NCBI GenBank assembly: GCA_019747875.1
Contig: JAIEQI010000218.1
Coordinates: forward strand, 1-39,443
Source of the DNA: Candidatus Obscuribacterales bacterium
GTDB lineage: Bacteria > Cyanobacteriota > Vampirovibrionia > Obscuribacterales > Obscuribacteraceae
DNA: 39,443 nucleotides
Direction of reading: 5' to 3'
Positions 25,706 to 33,207 of the stretch are shown in pieces. Below the pieces are notes generated by a model. That model was not told where the DNA came from and ran no database searches. It worked only from the letters and a program-made list of their open reading frames with translations. Numbering within the stretch: the stretch's first letter is position 1; each line of letters starts with the position of its first letter. A program made the translations under genes and the position numbers.

Positions 25706-26068
25706 CTACTTCCTCTGACGCATTCCAAACTGATTTCCATCTTCGTCTTCGAACATCGCAAACGGTCCCCACGGCATTTGCTTTAAGGGCTGAGTAAACT
25801 TCACTCCTCTTGCAGACATTTCGTCAAAGTCTTTCTGGAGATCTCCAGATTCAAAAACTATCGACGGACGATGCTGTGCCCAGTTTGTCATCATACTCTT
25901 CGGATAAATAACCAAACAAGATTCACATCCCTTTGCGGCAACTTCAAGCCATCTAGCATCGGGTCCCATTTCATGGCTGCTGTGGATCACAAACCCAACC
26001 TTCTTAGTCCAGAACTCTTCCGCCTTCTTCTGATCATCCACATAGACTGCGACAGTTGCGATCTTCAT
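25706..26068 (-). CDS. VOC (glyoxalase/bleomycin resistance) superfamily protein
   Basis: This 120-residue protein has the paired beta-alpha-beta-beta-beta layout of the vicinal oxygen chelate fold: ATVAVYVDDQKKAEEFWTKK at the start, VGFVIHSSHEMGPDARWLEV, then the second module VFESGDLQKDFDEMSARGVK and the usual ending WGPFAMFEDEDGNQFGM. Possible metal ligands are the Glu in RWLEV and the Glu in FEDEDGN, but a His at the first position is not evident, so activity is unclear. A strong SD (AGAGGAG) precedes the ATG. It sits between proB and proA with gaps of 37 and 8 bp, and so is cotranscribed with proline synthesis genes; a link to the reactive semialdehyde is an attractive guess. Confidence 0.88.
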   Translation of the reverse strand: MKIATVAVYVDDQKKAEEFWTKKVGFVIHSSHEMGPDARWLEVAAKGCESCLVIYPKSMMTNWAQHRPSIVFESGDLQKDFDEMSARGVKFTQPLKQMPWGPFAMFEDEDGNQFGMRQRK

Positions 26069-26105
26069 ATCTTCTCCTCTGGCACTATCAGCCGGGCTCG
26101 AATTA

Positions 26106-27275
26106 CTATTCCAGGATTGCTAAATTGTCTCTTGTTATGATTGCGTCATAGTTCCTATGATCGATCATGTGTTCCATTTCTTCCGAATGTTTTCCTGAGA
26201 TCTTCTGAGTTTCCTCACTTGAATAATTTACGATGCCACGGGCAAACTCCTTGCCGCCCGGATCAAGAATGCTAACTACATCACCGCGATCAAAGTGTCC
26301 ACGCACCTCCACAATGCCGGCAGGCAGCAGGCTGGCTTTGCGCTTCAACAGTGCGTCACGTGCACCTTCGTTAACCACCAAGTAAGAGCTGACTGTCGTA
26401 GCAAATGCAATCCAGCGAAGCTTGCCTGCCATGCCATGCTTTGGCAGAAAAAGCGTGCCATATTCTTTTCCTGAGAATACCTTTGAAATAATTCCAGGTT
26501 CTTTGCCGCCGGCTATAATGGTAGCGCATCCGGACTGAGTTGCGACTCTTGCAGCATCCAGCTTGGTCTTCATGCCACCACGACCGAGATCTGTTCCTGC
26601 TCCAGGCTTACCTTTCCCTAGCAATTGCGCTTCCATTTCAGGAGTCAGGTTATCAATTTGGTGAATCAATTCTGCACTTTTATCATGACGGGGATCAGCC
26701 GTATAAACCCCCTCAACATCAGTCAGGATAACTAGCAGATCCGCTTCGACCTTGCTCGCAACCAGTGCAGAGAGTTTATCATTATCTCCAAAATTCACCT
26801 TGCGCGGCTGACCATCAGCTTCTAATTCGGCCGTCGCCACCGTGTCATTCTCATTGATGATTGGCAAAGCCTTCATGCGCAGCAATTCACTGATCGTGCT
26901 TCGCAAATTCAAATAACGTTTTCGATTTGCAAAATCGTCTTCGGTCAGCAGCACCTGCGCCGTGATCACATCAAGAGCGGAAAACGCATCAGAATACAAA
27001 GCCATCAATCGACCCTGTCCGACGGCAGCACATGCCTGCTTAGCAGGAAGTTCTTTCGGTCGCTTGGGCAAACCTAGCTTGCGCACCCCGAGACCGACGG
27101 CTCCGGAGGTCACTAGCAAGACCTCTTTGCCAGAATGCACCAAGCTGGCGATATCCTCCACAAAAGAATAGAATCGACTCAACGCTATACCACCGCCATC
27201 CTCTCGCATGAGAACGGCAGTTCCTAGCTTGATAACGACGCGAACAGAGCGGTCGAGAATCTGATTTCGATCCAC
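26106..27275 (-). CDS. proB: glutamate 5-kinase
   Basis: ProB phosphorylates glutamate to gamma-glutamyl phosphate, the first and feedback-controlled step of proline synthesis. The kinase domain (about residues 8-270) shows VVIKLGTAVL, LLVTSGAVGLG, PIINENDTVA, FGDNDKLSALVA, LLVILTDVEGVYTADP and GRGGMKTKLDAA, all expected. A C-terminal PUA domain follows (about 285-370, SLLPAGIVEVRGHFDRGDVV), as in the long form of the enzyme. The frame can start at TTG 27278, but the GTG at 27275 is better placed relative to CCGGAG, giving 389 residues. It heads the proB-VOC-proA operon. The region 27279-27546 upstream should hold its promoter and that of the divergent SGNH gene. Confidence 0.95.
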   Translation of the reverse strand: MDRNQILDRSVRVVIKLGTAVLMREDGGGIALSRFYSFVEDIASLVHSGKEVLLVTSGAVGLGVRKLGLPKRPKELPAKQACAAVGQGRLMALYSDAFSALDVITAQVLLTEDDFANRKRYLNLRSTISELLRMKALPIINENDTVATAELEADGQPRKVNFGDNDKLSALVASKVEADLLVILTDVEGVYTADPRHDKSAELIHQIDNLTPEMEAQLLGKGKPGAGTDLGRGGMKTKLDAARVATQSGCATIIAGGKEPGIISKVFSGKEYGTLFLPKHGMAGKLRWIAFATTVSSYLVVNEGARDALLKRKASLLPAGIVEVRGHFDRGDVVSILDPGGKEFARGIVNYSSEETQKISGKHSEEMEHMIDHRNYDAIITRDNLAILE

Positions 27276-27546
27276 CAAATGGACTCCGGAAAGAGTTCTA
27301 TATTATCCACGAAAAGCTTGTCATATGGTCTGGCAAGCGCTTCTAAAGTCACAGATGGATAACAAGAGGGTTTCGTCACTGAGACCTTGCTGCCAGAACG
27401 TCGGACAGAGCAAGTGGAAGGCTTAATTCGGTCTGATATTGGCAAGTTACAGGGGGATGAATCCCATAGAGTGGCGTTGCCGGATTGGGGGTCGCAGCTT
27501 ATGCTCAATGCGTGTGCGAAATTTCGGGTAAGCACGGAGCTGTGCC

Positions 27547-28491
27547 ATGCCGAATCTAGAGAATCCATTTATAGAACGCGATCTGCCGAAAACTGCAGAT
27601 GCTTCCGCACGCTTATTTGAAGTATCTTTACCAGAACAATCCCCCAGGGCGCAGTTACCAGCGTTGAAGGATCAACTTGCAAGCTTACAAGCACCATTGC
27701 GATTGACTGATTCGAATACTTCAGCTGATGCGGGCAAGCTTGCGCTTGGTCCATGCCGAAACCTGACAGCAGAGCAGCCGGACGCATCATACGGTATAGT
27801 TCGAGGTCTGCGTAACCTGTATGACTGGGCTGACGGATTGAGAGAATTGTTTCCAACGAAAGAAGAGCTGATCACCGACCGACCCCTACCACGCAACACG
27901 GACAAGTGGAAGCGAGAGCACGCTGATCTTGCGAAGAAAGCGCAAACAACCGATGCCAATCTGGTGTTCTACGGTGACTCGATCACTAAAGGAATGAGCA
28001 TGGGAAATGCACTCCAGAATGAATTCGGGTGCAGAGCAGAGAACTTCGGCATAGTCGGAGATAGCACTCAACATTTACTGTGGCGAATGCAAAATGGCGA
28101 GATGGAATTCAAGAACGCACCAGAGAAAGGTGTGATTTTGATCGGAGCGAACAACATCGGCGCAGCGACAGAAGACGAAATCGTCAAAGGGATTATTGCT
28201 ACCGTCAACGAAGCACGAACAAGATTGCCAGATACTAAATGGCTAGTGCTCGGTGTTCTTCCTCAAGGTAGAGCTGCATCAGACCCGCGCAGAGCTGTAA
28301 TCGAACGAATCAACTCGGCAGTCCAAAGAGAACTTGCAGGAAAAGACAAAATCAACTTTATGAACGTGAACAAAAACATGCTTCAAGCCGATGGCAATAT
28401 GGGCGACGACGTATGGTGGCGAGATGGGCTCCACCCTCGCAATTACACTCCGCTATTCAAAGCAATCCGTCCAGTTCTGGATAATATGTGA
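27547..28491 (+). CDS. SGNH/GDSL-type hydrolase with disordered N-terminus
   Basis: The C-terminal 180 residues form an SGNH hydrolase (esterase/acylhydrolase) similar to platelet-activating-factor acetylhydrolase subunits. The four blocks are all present: block I FYGDSITKG (Ser145), block II GIVGDSTQHLLWRMQNGE (Gly171), block III LIGANNIG (Asn202) and block V DGLHPRNY (Asp293, His296). Residues 1-130 are unlike the family: polar, probably disordered, with no signal peptide, which is odd for an enzyme type that usually works on surface glycans or lipids. GGAG lies 6 bases before the ATG. It is followed after 7 bp by a secreted protein gene, so the two form an operon. Substrate unknown. Confidence 0.88.
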   Translation: MPNLENPFIERDLPKTADASARLFEVSLPEQSPRAQLPALKDQLASLQAPLRLTDSNTSADAGKLALGPCRNLTAEQPDASYGIVRGLRNLYDWADGLRELFPTKEELITDRPLPRNTDKWKREHADLAKKAQTTDANLVFYGDSITKGMSMGNALQNEFGCRAENFGIVGDSTQHLLWRMQNGEMEFKNAPEKGVILIGANNIGAATEDEIVKGIIATVNEARTRLPDTKWLVLGVLPQGRAASDPRRAVIERINSAVQRELAGKDKINFMNVNKNMLQADGNMGDDVWWRDGLHPRNYTPLFKAIRPVLDNM

Positions 28492-28498
28492 GTGATGT

Positions 28499-29386
28499 AT
28501 GAAGTACCAGGCATTATTATCAATAGCTCCGATACTCCTTTCAATGCTTGCACTCAGCCAGGCGCCGTCTTTCGCACAAGATGAGAGTTGTCCAGTAATG
28601 ATTCGAAAGAACGACCATTGCCCTGATCTAGGGAAGAACATGAATTTAGTTAGGGAAAGCCAACAATACTTGAAAGATCATGATAATGAACAAGGCAAGT
28701 ACTCAAATCGGTCGAATCTGTATTTTTCTTATCCAGAAACCAATTTCAGAAGACGCGCACGAGACCATGCCGCATACAGCTGGTATCAAAGCGACGCTGC
28801 TCCGGAGAAACCGCGTGATATACGTTATCTGAGCCTTCCAATTGAAACCCTCGAGGACCTCGAGCTCGCAAAAGCTGAAGCAGAAGATCTGGAGGGAAGG
28901 GGCGAAGCTGGTGCGAAAATGGCTGGCATCCTTCGCATTCGCATCGACAATGCCATGGACGAAATATTCGGACAGAAACTCACAGACACCAAGTTCAAGT
29001 GTATATCCGTAGCAGAAGAACTAAGGGCTAACGCCTGGAAATGCCAGGAGCGTGGACTATATGATATGGCCACAAAACTGAACGAAAGAGTTCTGGCAAT
29101 TTACCAAAAGGAAGTTGGATCTGTACCTAAAACGGCTGGTGTTATGGCCGATCTAGGAAAGATTGCCGAGATTCAAAACAACCCAGAAGTAGCGCAAGAT
29201 TGGTACGCTCGAGCTCTTCAGATTTACAACAATTACCCATTAGCCGCAAGCGCGGAGCGTGCATCATTCTTAGAGAGTTTTGCTGGTTTCGTATCACGAA
29301 GAAAACAAACAAAGATCTCTAAAGATCTCTATGAGCAAGCATCACAGGTTAGAGACAAACTAGCAAAGGCAACAGTCCGAAAATGA
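28499..29386 (+). CDS. secreted helical-repeat (TPR-like) protein
   Basis: This 295-residue protein has a signal peptide (residues 1-26, LLSIAPILLSMLALSQAPSFA, cleavage before QDES). The mature N-terminus has two cysteines (ESCPVMIRK, DHCPDLG). Residues 115-290 are helical with TPR-like features: GLYDMATKLNERVLAIYQKE, AEIQNNPEVAQDWYARALQI and KQTKISKDLYEQASQVRDKL are three successive helix pairs with the A-x-x-x-Y/A-L spacing of tetratricopeptides. TPRs mediate protein contacts. It starts 7 bp after the SGNH hydrolase stop, without a good SD, so its translation is probably coupled. It may act with the hydrolase at the envelope, but this is inferred only from the operon. Confidence 0.8.
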   Translation: MKYQALLSIAPILLSMLALSQAPSFAQDESCPVMIRKNDHCPDLGKNMNLVRESQQYLKDHDNEQGKYSNRSNLYFSYPETNFRRRARDHAAYSWYQSDAAPEKPRDIRYLSLPIETLEDLELAKAEAEDLEGRGEAGAKMAGILRIRIDNAMDEIFGQKLTDTKFKCISVAEELRANAWKCQERGLYDMATKLNERVLAIYQKEVGSVPKTAGVMADLGKIAEIQNNPEVAQDWYARALQIYNNYPLAASAERASFLESFAGFVSRRKQTKISKDLYEQASQVRDKLAKATVRK

Positions 29387-29525
29387 CCAGTGTATTGATA
29401 CGCCAACCGCCAACGCGATGTTTCTGCACAAATACGTCATTTGCATACCCTCACTCTCAAGATTCCCTTGATAGCGACGGCGAAGCACTGGCCAAGTTCC
29501 GATTGTGAGTTCTCTTGTGCTTGCA

Positions 29526-30044
29526 CTATTCCTTCTGAGACGAGGAGATCGTTTTCTGCAAATCTTTCATGAGCAACCACATCCGAAGTGAATCTGCTGG
29601 AAAAGATTCAAAATCGAACTCGGAGTAAAATGATCTAGCCTTATCGTCAATTGCATCCACTACAATAGCCCTTATTGGTACAGCTTCAGAAATTGCGCTC
29701 GCTCGATTTAAAGCATGCCTAAGTAGTCTTTTCCCTAGCGCAGTTCCTCTAAACTTGACGTCTCTCGCGAGCCTGGCGATAAGAAAAATTGGTATAGGAT
29801 GCTTGGCTAAACCTTTCCTTACTCTTGCCGGAATTGAGTCCGCGTGTTCAACTGAACAAACGTTGTACGAATAATAACCGACAACAACTCTTTGTTCGCC
29901 TTCAGTCACCACCATAGTTTTGCTGTGCCCAGACTGTTGACTCTGTAGAGCATACTTCTTGAGCCAATCAGTCAGTAGTTCATTACCACATTCAAATTGC
30001 CTAAGATCATGTTCTTTTGTGAGCGACTCCGGACTAGAAACCAT
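29526..30044 (-). CDS. GNAT-type toxin (TacT/AtaT-like)
   Basis: The protein belongs to the GNAT acetyltransferase toxins that acetylate the amino group of charged tRNA and stop translation. With the start at 30044 it has 172 residues. LTKEHDLRQFECGNELLTDW is the characteristic N-terminus of this group. The acetyl-CoA loop is at 95-110 (DVKFRGTALGKRLLRHAL, fitting Q/R/K-x-x-G-x-G/A), and Tyr140 in RSFYSEFDF occupies the place of the conserved catalytic-site tyrosine. In most relatives that motif reads FYxxFGF; here Gly is Asp. The ATG at 30044 overlaps the antitoxin stop by one base (TAATG), indicating coupling. An in-frame ATG five codons earlier (30059) would create a longer overlap and is less likely. 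Confidence 0.88.
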   Translation of the reverse strand: MVSSPESLTKEHDLRQFECGNELLTDWLKKYALQSQQSGHSKTMVVTEGEQRVVVGYYSYNVCSVEHADSIPARVRKGLAKHPIPIFLIARLARDVKFRGTALGKRLLRHALNRASAISEAVPIRAIVVDAIDDKARSFYSEFDFESFPADSLRMWLLMKDLQKTISSSQKE

Positions 30045-30364
30045 TACTTCAGATCCCACTCGTCAGCTTGAGTGAGTTGTTTTTTCAACCCTGGAAGTAC
30101 GCGAGCGGGCGCATTAAGCAGTTTCTCAATCATTTCCCATTGTTCATTCGTTACTACAAATCGACTCTGATCATGAACAACCGCCTGTGCCGCTAAGACT
30201 GCCTGTTGTCGGATAAAATTTGTCGGAGTTGTGGCCATCAGATCAGCAGCGTGCTTAATTATCGCGTCTTCCTGTTGGCTCAGACGTATATCAAATTTTT
30301 CTGTTTTCTGTTGTTTTGAATTGTGGGCCTTGGCCCCTGCATTCTTTGGTTCAGGAACTGCCAT
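30044..30364 (-). CDS. DUF1778 antitoxin (TacA-like, ribbon-helix-helix)
   Basis: This 106-residue protein is the antitoxin partner of the GNAT toxin. Residues 22-60 (EKFDIRLSQQEDAIIKHAAD, then TPTNFIRQQAVLAAQAV) are the DUF1778 ribbon-helix-helix that binds the operator. The C-terminal part (FVVTNEQWEMIEKLLNAPAR, then a Pro and a Leu) is the toxin-wrapping segment typical of the family (W/F-x-x-F/I-x-x-x-L-x-x-P). The first 20 residues are a charged extension. GGAGG lies 8 bases before the ATG, inside an inverted repeat. Repression of its own promoter is expected from the family. Confidence 0.9.
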   Translation of the reverse strand: MAVPEPKNAGAKAHNSKQQKTEKFDIRLSQQEDAIIKHAADLMATTPTNFIRQQAVLAAQAVVHDQSRFVVTNEQWEMIEKLLNAPARVLPGLKKQLTQADEWDLK

Positions 30365-30417
30365 CTAGCTAACCTCCAGCTAGTAATGATTATAGCAGCC
30401 CGTCATGACAACGTCCA
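30365..30417 (-). promoter_or_regulatory. toxin-antitoxin promoter with SD-containing inverted repeat
   Basis: On the minus strand TGGACG (30417-30412), 17 bp and TATAAT (30394-30389), with a TG one base before the -10, form a good promoter. Just downstream, CTAGCT-GGAGGTT-AGCTAG (30383-30365) is a perfect 6-bp inverted repeat with the SD in its centre, ending next to the ATG. In DNA it could be an operator for the antitoxin; in RNA it could be a small hairpin presenting the SD in the loop. Confidence 0.65.
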
Positions 30418-30456
30418 GACAAAATAGATATTCAGGGAGAAACTTTTCCCGCTTAA

Positions 30457-31815
30457 CTAGAAGCCTTTAACGTTTAGAATCGGCTCGGGGAATTGATCCT
30501 TATCGCCCTTCATTCCGTAATTTGGATCGTTTTGTGCTTTCCCATTGTCGATCAGGTGTTTATAGACCTGGTGCGGAGTGAAGTGTGGGTTCCTCGCTTT
30601 GACCAGACCGGCTGCACCAGCCGCGTGCGGACTTGCCATAGAAGTTCCACTTATTGATGCGTAGGTATCTGTGTTGCTGCGACTTGCTTTCCATGCGGAT
30701 TCAATGCATGCACCAGGCGCTGCTATTCCGACTTTTTCACCGTAGTTGGAAAAGCTTGCCAGAACATCATCTCGTTCCCAATCACAAGTTCTGCTTCCGA
30801 GCCCGCCGCCCTTCCCGTCACTGTCTGCCAATGCAGAGACGGTTAAAACGTCTGGGTGATTTGCAGGCGAATAATCCTTCGCATTATCACTTTCGTTTCC
30901 GGCGGCGACGACGTGCGTCACGCCAGCCGCTACTGATTGAGAGATCGCGCGATTAAATGCTTCAGACTGTTCCTTATCTCCCAAGCTCATGTTTGCGACT
31001 TCAATCTTGTCTGCATTCTTGGTGACATAATCGACGCCCGCGATAACCTGCGCCATTGTGCCATAACCAGAACTATCGAGTACTTTTACTGCCCAAAGGC
31101 GTGCACCGGGCGCGACACCAATTACACCTTTTCCATCGCCCTTCGCCGCCGCGCTTCCGCCAACGTGGCTGCCGTGCCCGTTGTCATCGTCACCCGTTGC
31201 GGCGCCAGGAATGAAACTGACATTCTCAACGACGTTGAGATCTGAATGACGCAAATTGATTCCAGTATCGAGAATTGCAATATCAACATCAACGCCTCCA
31301 GGAGTATTATGTGTGGGACTCTTGTCCGCCTCGATTCTCAAAACGCCGGTAGGGTATTCCCCACCATTGCGAGCTGTCGGCGTAACGTTGCGCGGCTTGA
31401 TGCCGACGACTTTGTTTTGTTCGACAAACGCTACATCAGGATCGTTTTGCAGTGCTTGTTTTTGCTTCGCGTCAAGAGTAGTTGCGAATCCGGTAATTGC
31501 ATTTTTGAAGATCAACGTGTCTTGTGAAGCACCGATAGTCGGTCTGATTCCATTTCTATTCATCACCTTTGCGATTTTGTCTTCAACAAGGTTTCCTGAA
31601 TCTTTCGCTGCGCCTAATGGTTTATCTTTCAGCACGATGATGTAGTGATCCTCGACAGCATCGCCAGCTTTTCGTTCTTTGCCTGCACTTCTGGTGCCCG
31701 TTAGCGCATTGCTTTCCTTTTCCATGAAACCGCTATCGGCAAGCAGCTTTCCTGCGTCAACACCCGCCTGACTGCCTTTCTCTGCCGCGTCATTTGCTGT
31801 TCTGAAATCTTCCAT
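30457..31815 (-). CDS. subtilisin-like serine protease (S8) without signal peptide
   Basis: This S8 peptidase has all catalytic residues (numbered from the start used here): Asp183 in IAILDTGIN, His214 in NGHGSHVGG, oxyanion Asn307 in VVAAGNES and Ser392 in SGTSMASPHAAG. An I9-type propeptide precedes the catalytic domain (about residues 55-135, DHYIIVLKDKP ... DPDVAFVEQN), so it is made as a self-inhibited zymogen. Before that, about 50 polar residues replace the signal peptide; no hydrophobic segment is present, so export by Sec is not evident. GAGAGG is 7 bases before the ATG at 31815, better than the ATG two codons earlier; 452 residues. The next gene upstream (32018-32695) also lacks a signal peptide. 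Confidence 0.93.
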   Translation of the reverse strand: MEDFRTANDAAEKGSQAGVDAGKLLADSGFMEKESNALTGTRSAGKERKAGDAVEDHYIIVLKDKPLGAAKDSGNLVEDKIAKVMNRNGIRPTIGASQDTLIFKNAITGFATTLDAKQKQALQNDPDVAFVEQNKVVGIKPRNVTPTARNGGEYPTGVLRIEADKSPTHNTPGGVDVDIAILDTGINLRHSDLNVVENVSFIPGAATGDDDNGHGSHVGGSAAAKGDGKGVIGVAPGARLWAVKVLDSSGYGTMAQVIAGVDYVTKNADKIEVANMSLGDKEQSEAFNRAISQSVAAGVTHVVAAGNESDNAKDYSPANHPDVLTVSALADSDGKGGGLGSRTCDWERDDVLASFSNYGEKVGIAAPGACIESAWKASRSNTDTYASISGTSMASPHAAGAAGLVKARNPHFTPHQVYKHLIDNGKAQNDPNYGMKGDKDQFPEPILNVKGF

Positions 31816-31828
31816 AAACATTCCTCTC

Positions 31829-31844
31829 GTGTCGCCAACGACAC
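31829..31844 (-). promoter_or_regulatory. stem-loop directly upstream of protease SD
   Basis: GTGTCG-TTGG-CGACAC on the minus strand is a perfect 6-bp stem with a tetraloop, ending one base or less before GAGAGG, the SD of the protease gene. It may stabilise the 5' end of the mRNA or limit initiation. The gap 31822-32017 holds nothing else I can name. Confidence 0.45.
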
Positions 31845-32017
31845 GGTCCTCCGATTCGAAACCGGAGCGCCTGTTTCAATCCAAAAACGGAATGATCCAA
31901 CCTGTCCCCAAATCTGATTATTAGGAAACCAGGCAAGGGCGTCGAGGAAACACTTGCTCATAATTGCAGTCAAAGTGGGGGATCTACGACGACACAAAGT
32001 GCCAAAACTCAAGAGTC

Positions 32018-32695
32018 CTATTTTCCGCGCGAAGTGATTCGCCATTTTCCATCCTTGCCTCGTTCAAGAATGTCTCCGTTGGAAAATGCGATTTGATTGT
32101 TGTGTGCTCTTCCTCTACTTTCCGTGCCGTCCGGATGCTGGATTCTGTAGCTTCCATCCGGGTTAACGGTGAGTCTCTCACCGTTTCTGTTACCTATGGT
32201 TTCTGAACCATCCTTATTCGGGTGGTGATATTCGTCATGCTCGCGTGGCTTGTCCGGTCGTTCTTCCGCAGGGGTTGCAGGATTATCTGTACCAGGATTT
32301 GCAGGGTTGTCTGTACCTGGGTTCGCAGGGTTGTCTGTACCTGGGTTCGCAGGGTTGTCTGTACCTGGATTTGCAGGGTTGTCTGTACCTGGATTTGCAG
32401 GGTTGTCTGTAGCTGGGTTCGCAGGGTTGTCGGCACCTTGCTTGACAGGATTCTTTTCTGCCTGTGCTGGTTCCTTCCCATTAACGAGACCGGTGATCTC
32501 TAATGGAGGAGTTTCAGGACGCGTGGTATTGTCGCGTCCACCGTTTGAGGGCGAGCTGTCGTCTTGTCTGCCAGACTGCTTGGAAGCATTCTCCGAAGCT
32601 ACCTCAGCTGCAAATGCATTTCGTGCCCCTTCAGCAACACTGGCTTCGCTCGATTTATCACTACCACGATCCTGAACTTCGGGTTCTTTTTCCAT
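32018..32695 (-). CDS. disordered protein with octapeptide repeats
   Basis: I do not recognise this 225-residue protein. Residues 1-85 are polar and disordered, with no signal peptide. Residues 86-142 consist of about seven copies of D-N-P-A-N-P-G-T. The last 75 residues look folded and beta-rich, with Gly/Asp turns (GERLTVNPDGSYRIQHPDGT, QIAFSNGDILERGKDGKWRI), like short YD or beta-hairpin repeats. AGAGGTC lies 8 bases before the ATG. A small AGTTTT/AAAACT stem-loop (32719-32734) is just upstream of the SD. Position before the signal-less protease on the same strand suggests a common transcript or function, but the 200-bp gap leaves that open. Confidence 0.7.
   Translation of the reverse strand: MEKEPEVQDRGSDKSSEASVAEGARNAFAAEVASENASKQSGRQDDSSPSNGGRDNTTRPETPPLEITGLVNGKEPAQAEKNPVKQGADNPANPATDNPANPGTDNPANPGTDNPANPGTDNPANPGTDNPANPGTDNPATPAEERPDKPREHDEYHHPNKDGSETIGNRNGERLTVNPDGSYRIQHPDGTESRGRAHNNQIAFSNGDILERGKDGKWRITSRGK
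32279..32436 (-). repeat. 24-bp tandem repeat (about 6.5 copies) in coding sequence
   Basis: Units of the type GTCTGTACCTGGGTTCGCAG plus GGTT repeat with changes mainly at one codon position (GGGTTC against GGATTT, synonymous or nearly so). They encode the DNPANPGT octapeptides. Two unit variants are interspersed, indicating slippage or conversion of blocks. Confidence 0.85.
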
Positions 32696-32951
32696 AAAAT
32701 TGACCTCTTAAATCACCGAGTTTTCAACAAAACTTGTGAGCATAGTAATTTTTGGAATTTATCAGAAAGGTTCTCCCAACAACCTCCACGAATTCTCCCA
32801 GAAGATACAAAAGTGGTGTATTTTGAAAAGTGTGCCGAATGGAACAGTAGATCAGTGTGGAATTGTGCGAAGCAAACTGCATGATGAGGAAGAGAAAAGG
32901 ACCGTGTAAGAAGGGTTGGAAAGCCTTTCAATGGAGTGCGCCATTGAGTTT

Positions 32952-33161
32952 CGAAGCCGGCAGGATGCCGGCGCTCCCGGGATCGATAGAAACGACCAGC
33001 TTTGTTAGGCTATGGGCGGACGGGACGTCCGCGCTCCATACGAAAGAGCGTATCGCTCTCACAAATCGAAGTCGGCGGATGCCGGTGCTTGTCGGGATCT
33101 ATAGAAAACGACTAGCTCTGTTAGGCTATGGACGGACGGGACGTCCGCGCACCATACGAAA
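32952..33161. repeat. diverged tandem duplication containing two classes of REP-like palindromes
   Basis: Unit A (32952-33045) and unit B (33067-33161) align along their whole length with several substitutions and small indels. Each begins with a GCCGGC-type palindrome (intact at 32956-32972, decayed near 33071-33086) and ends with a GCGGACG-type palindrome (33016-33032 and 33132-33148, the latter with its first base changed). Both classes therefore occur within one duplicated unit, which shows they have travelled together. Confidence 0.85.
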
Positions 33162-33187
33162 AGGGCGGCGCATTCAGTGCACCGCCC
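33159..33187 (-). terminator. rho-independent terminator of the giant beta-helix gene
   Basis: On the minus strand GGGCGGTGCA, loop CTGAA, TGCGCCGCCC forms a 10-bp stem with one wobble, followed by TTTT. It lies 20 bp after the stop codon. Confidence 0.88.
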
Positions 33188-33207
33188 CTTTGGATAGGTT
33201 CTATTAG

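Larger units (their letters stand above)
32696..33207. other. intergenic repeat region, 512 bp
   Basis: Between two minus-strand genes. It holds the promoter region of the octapeptide protein, a diverged tandem duplication with REP-like palindromes (32952-33161) and the terminator of the giant gene (33159-33187). Open frames here are repeat-derived. Confidence 0.7.

Noticed and set aside
29526..30044. Defective acetyl-CoA loop in the GNAT toxin
   Set aside because: KFRGTA fits the relaxed Q/R/K-x-x-G-x-G/A pattern of the family, and Tyr140 is present, so inactivity cannot be claimed.
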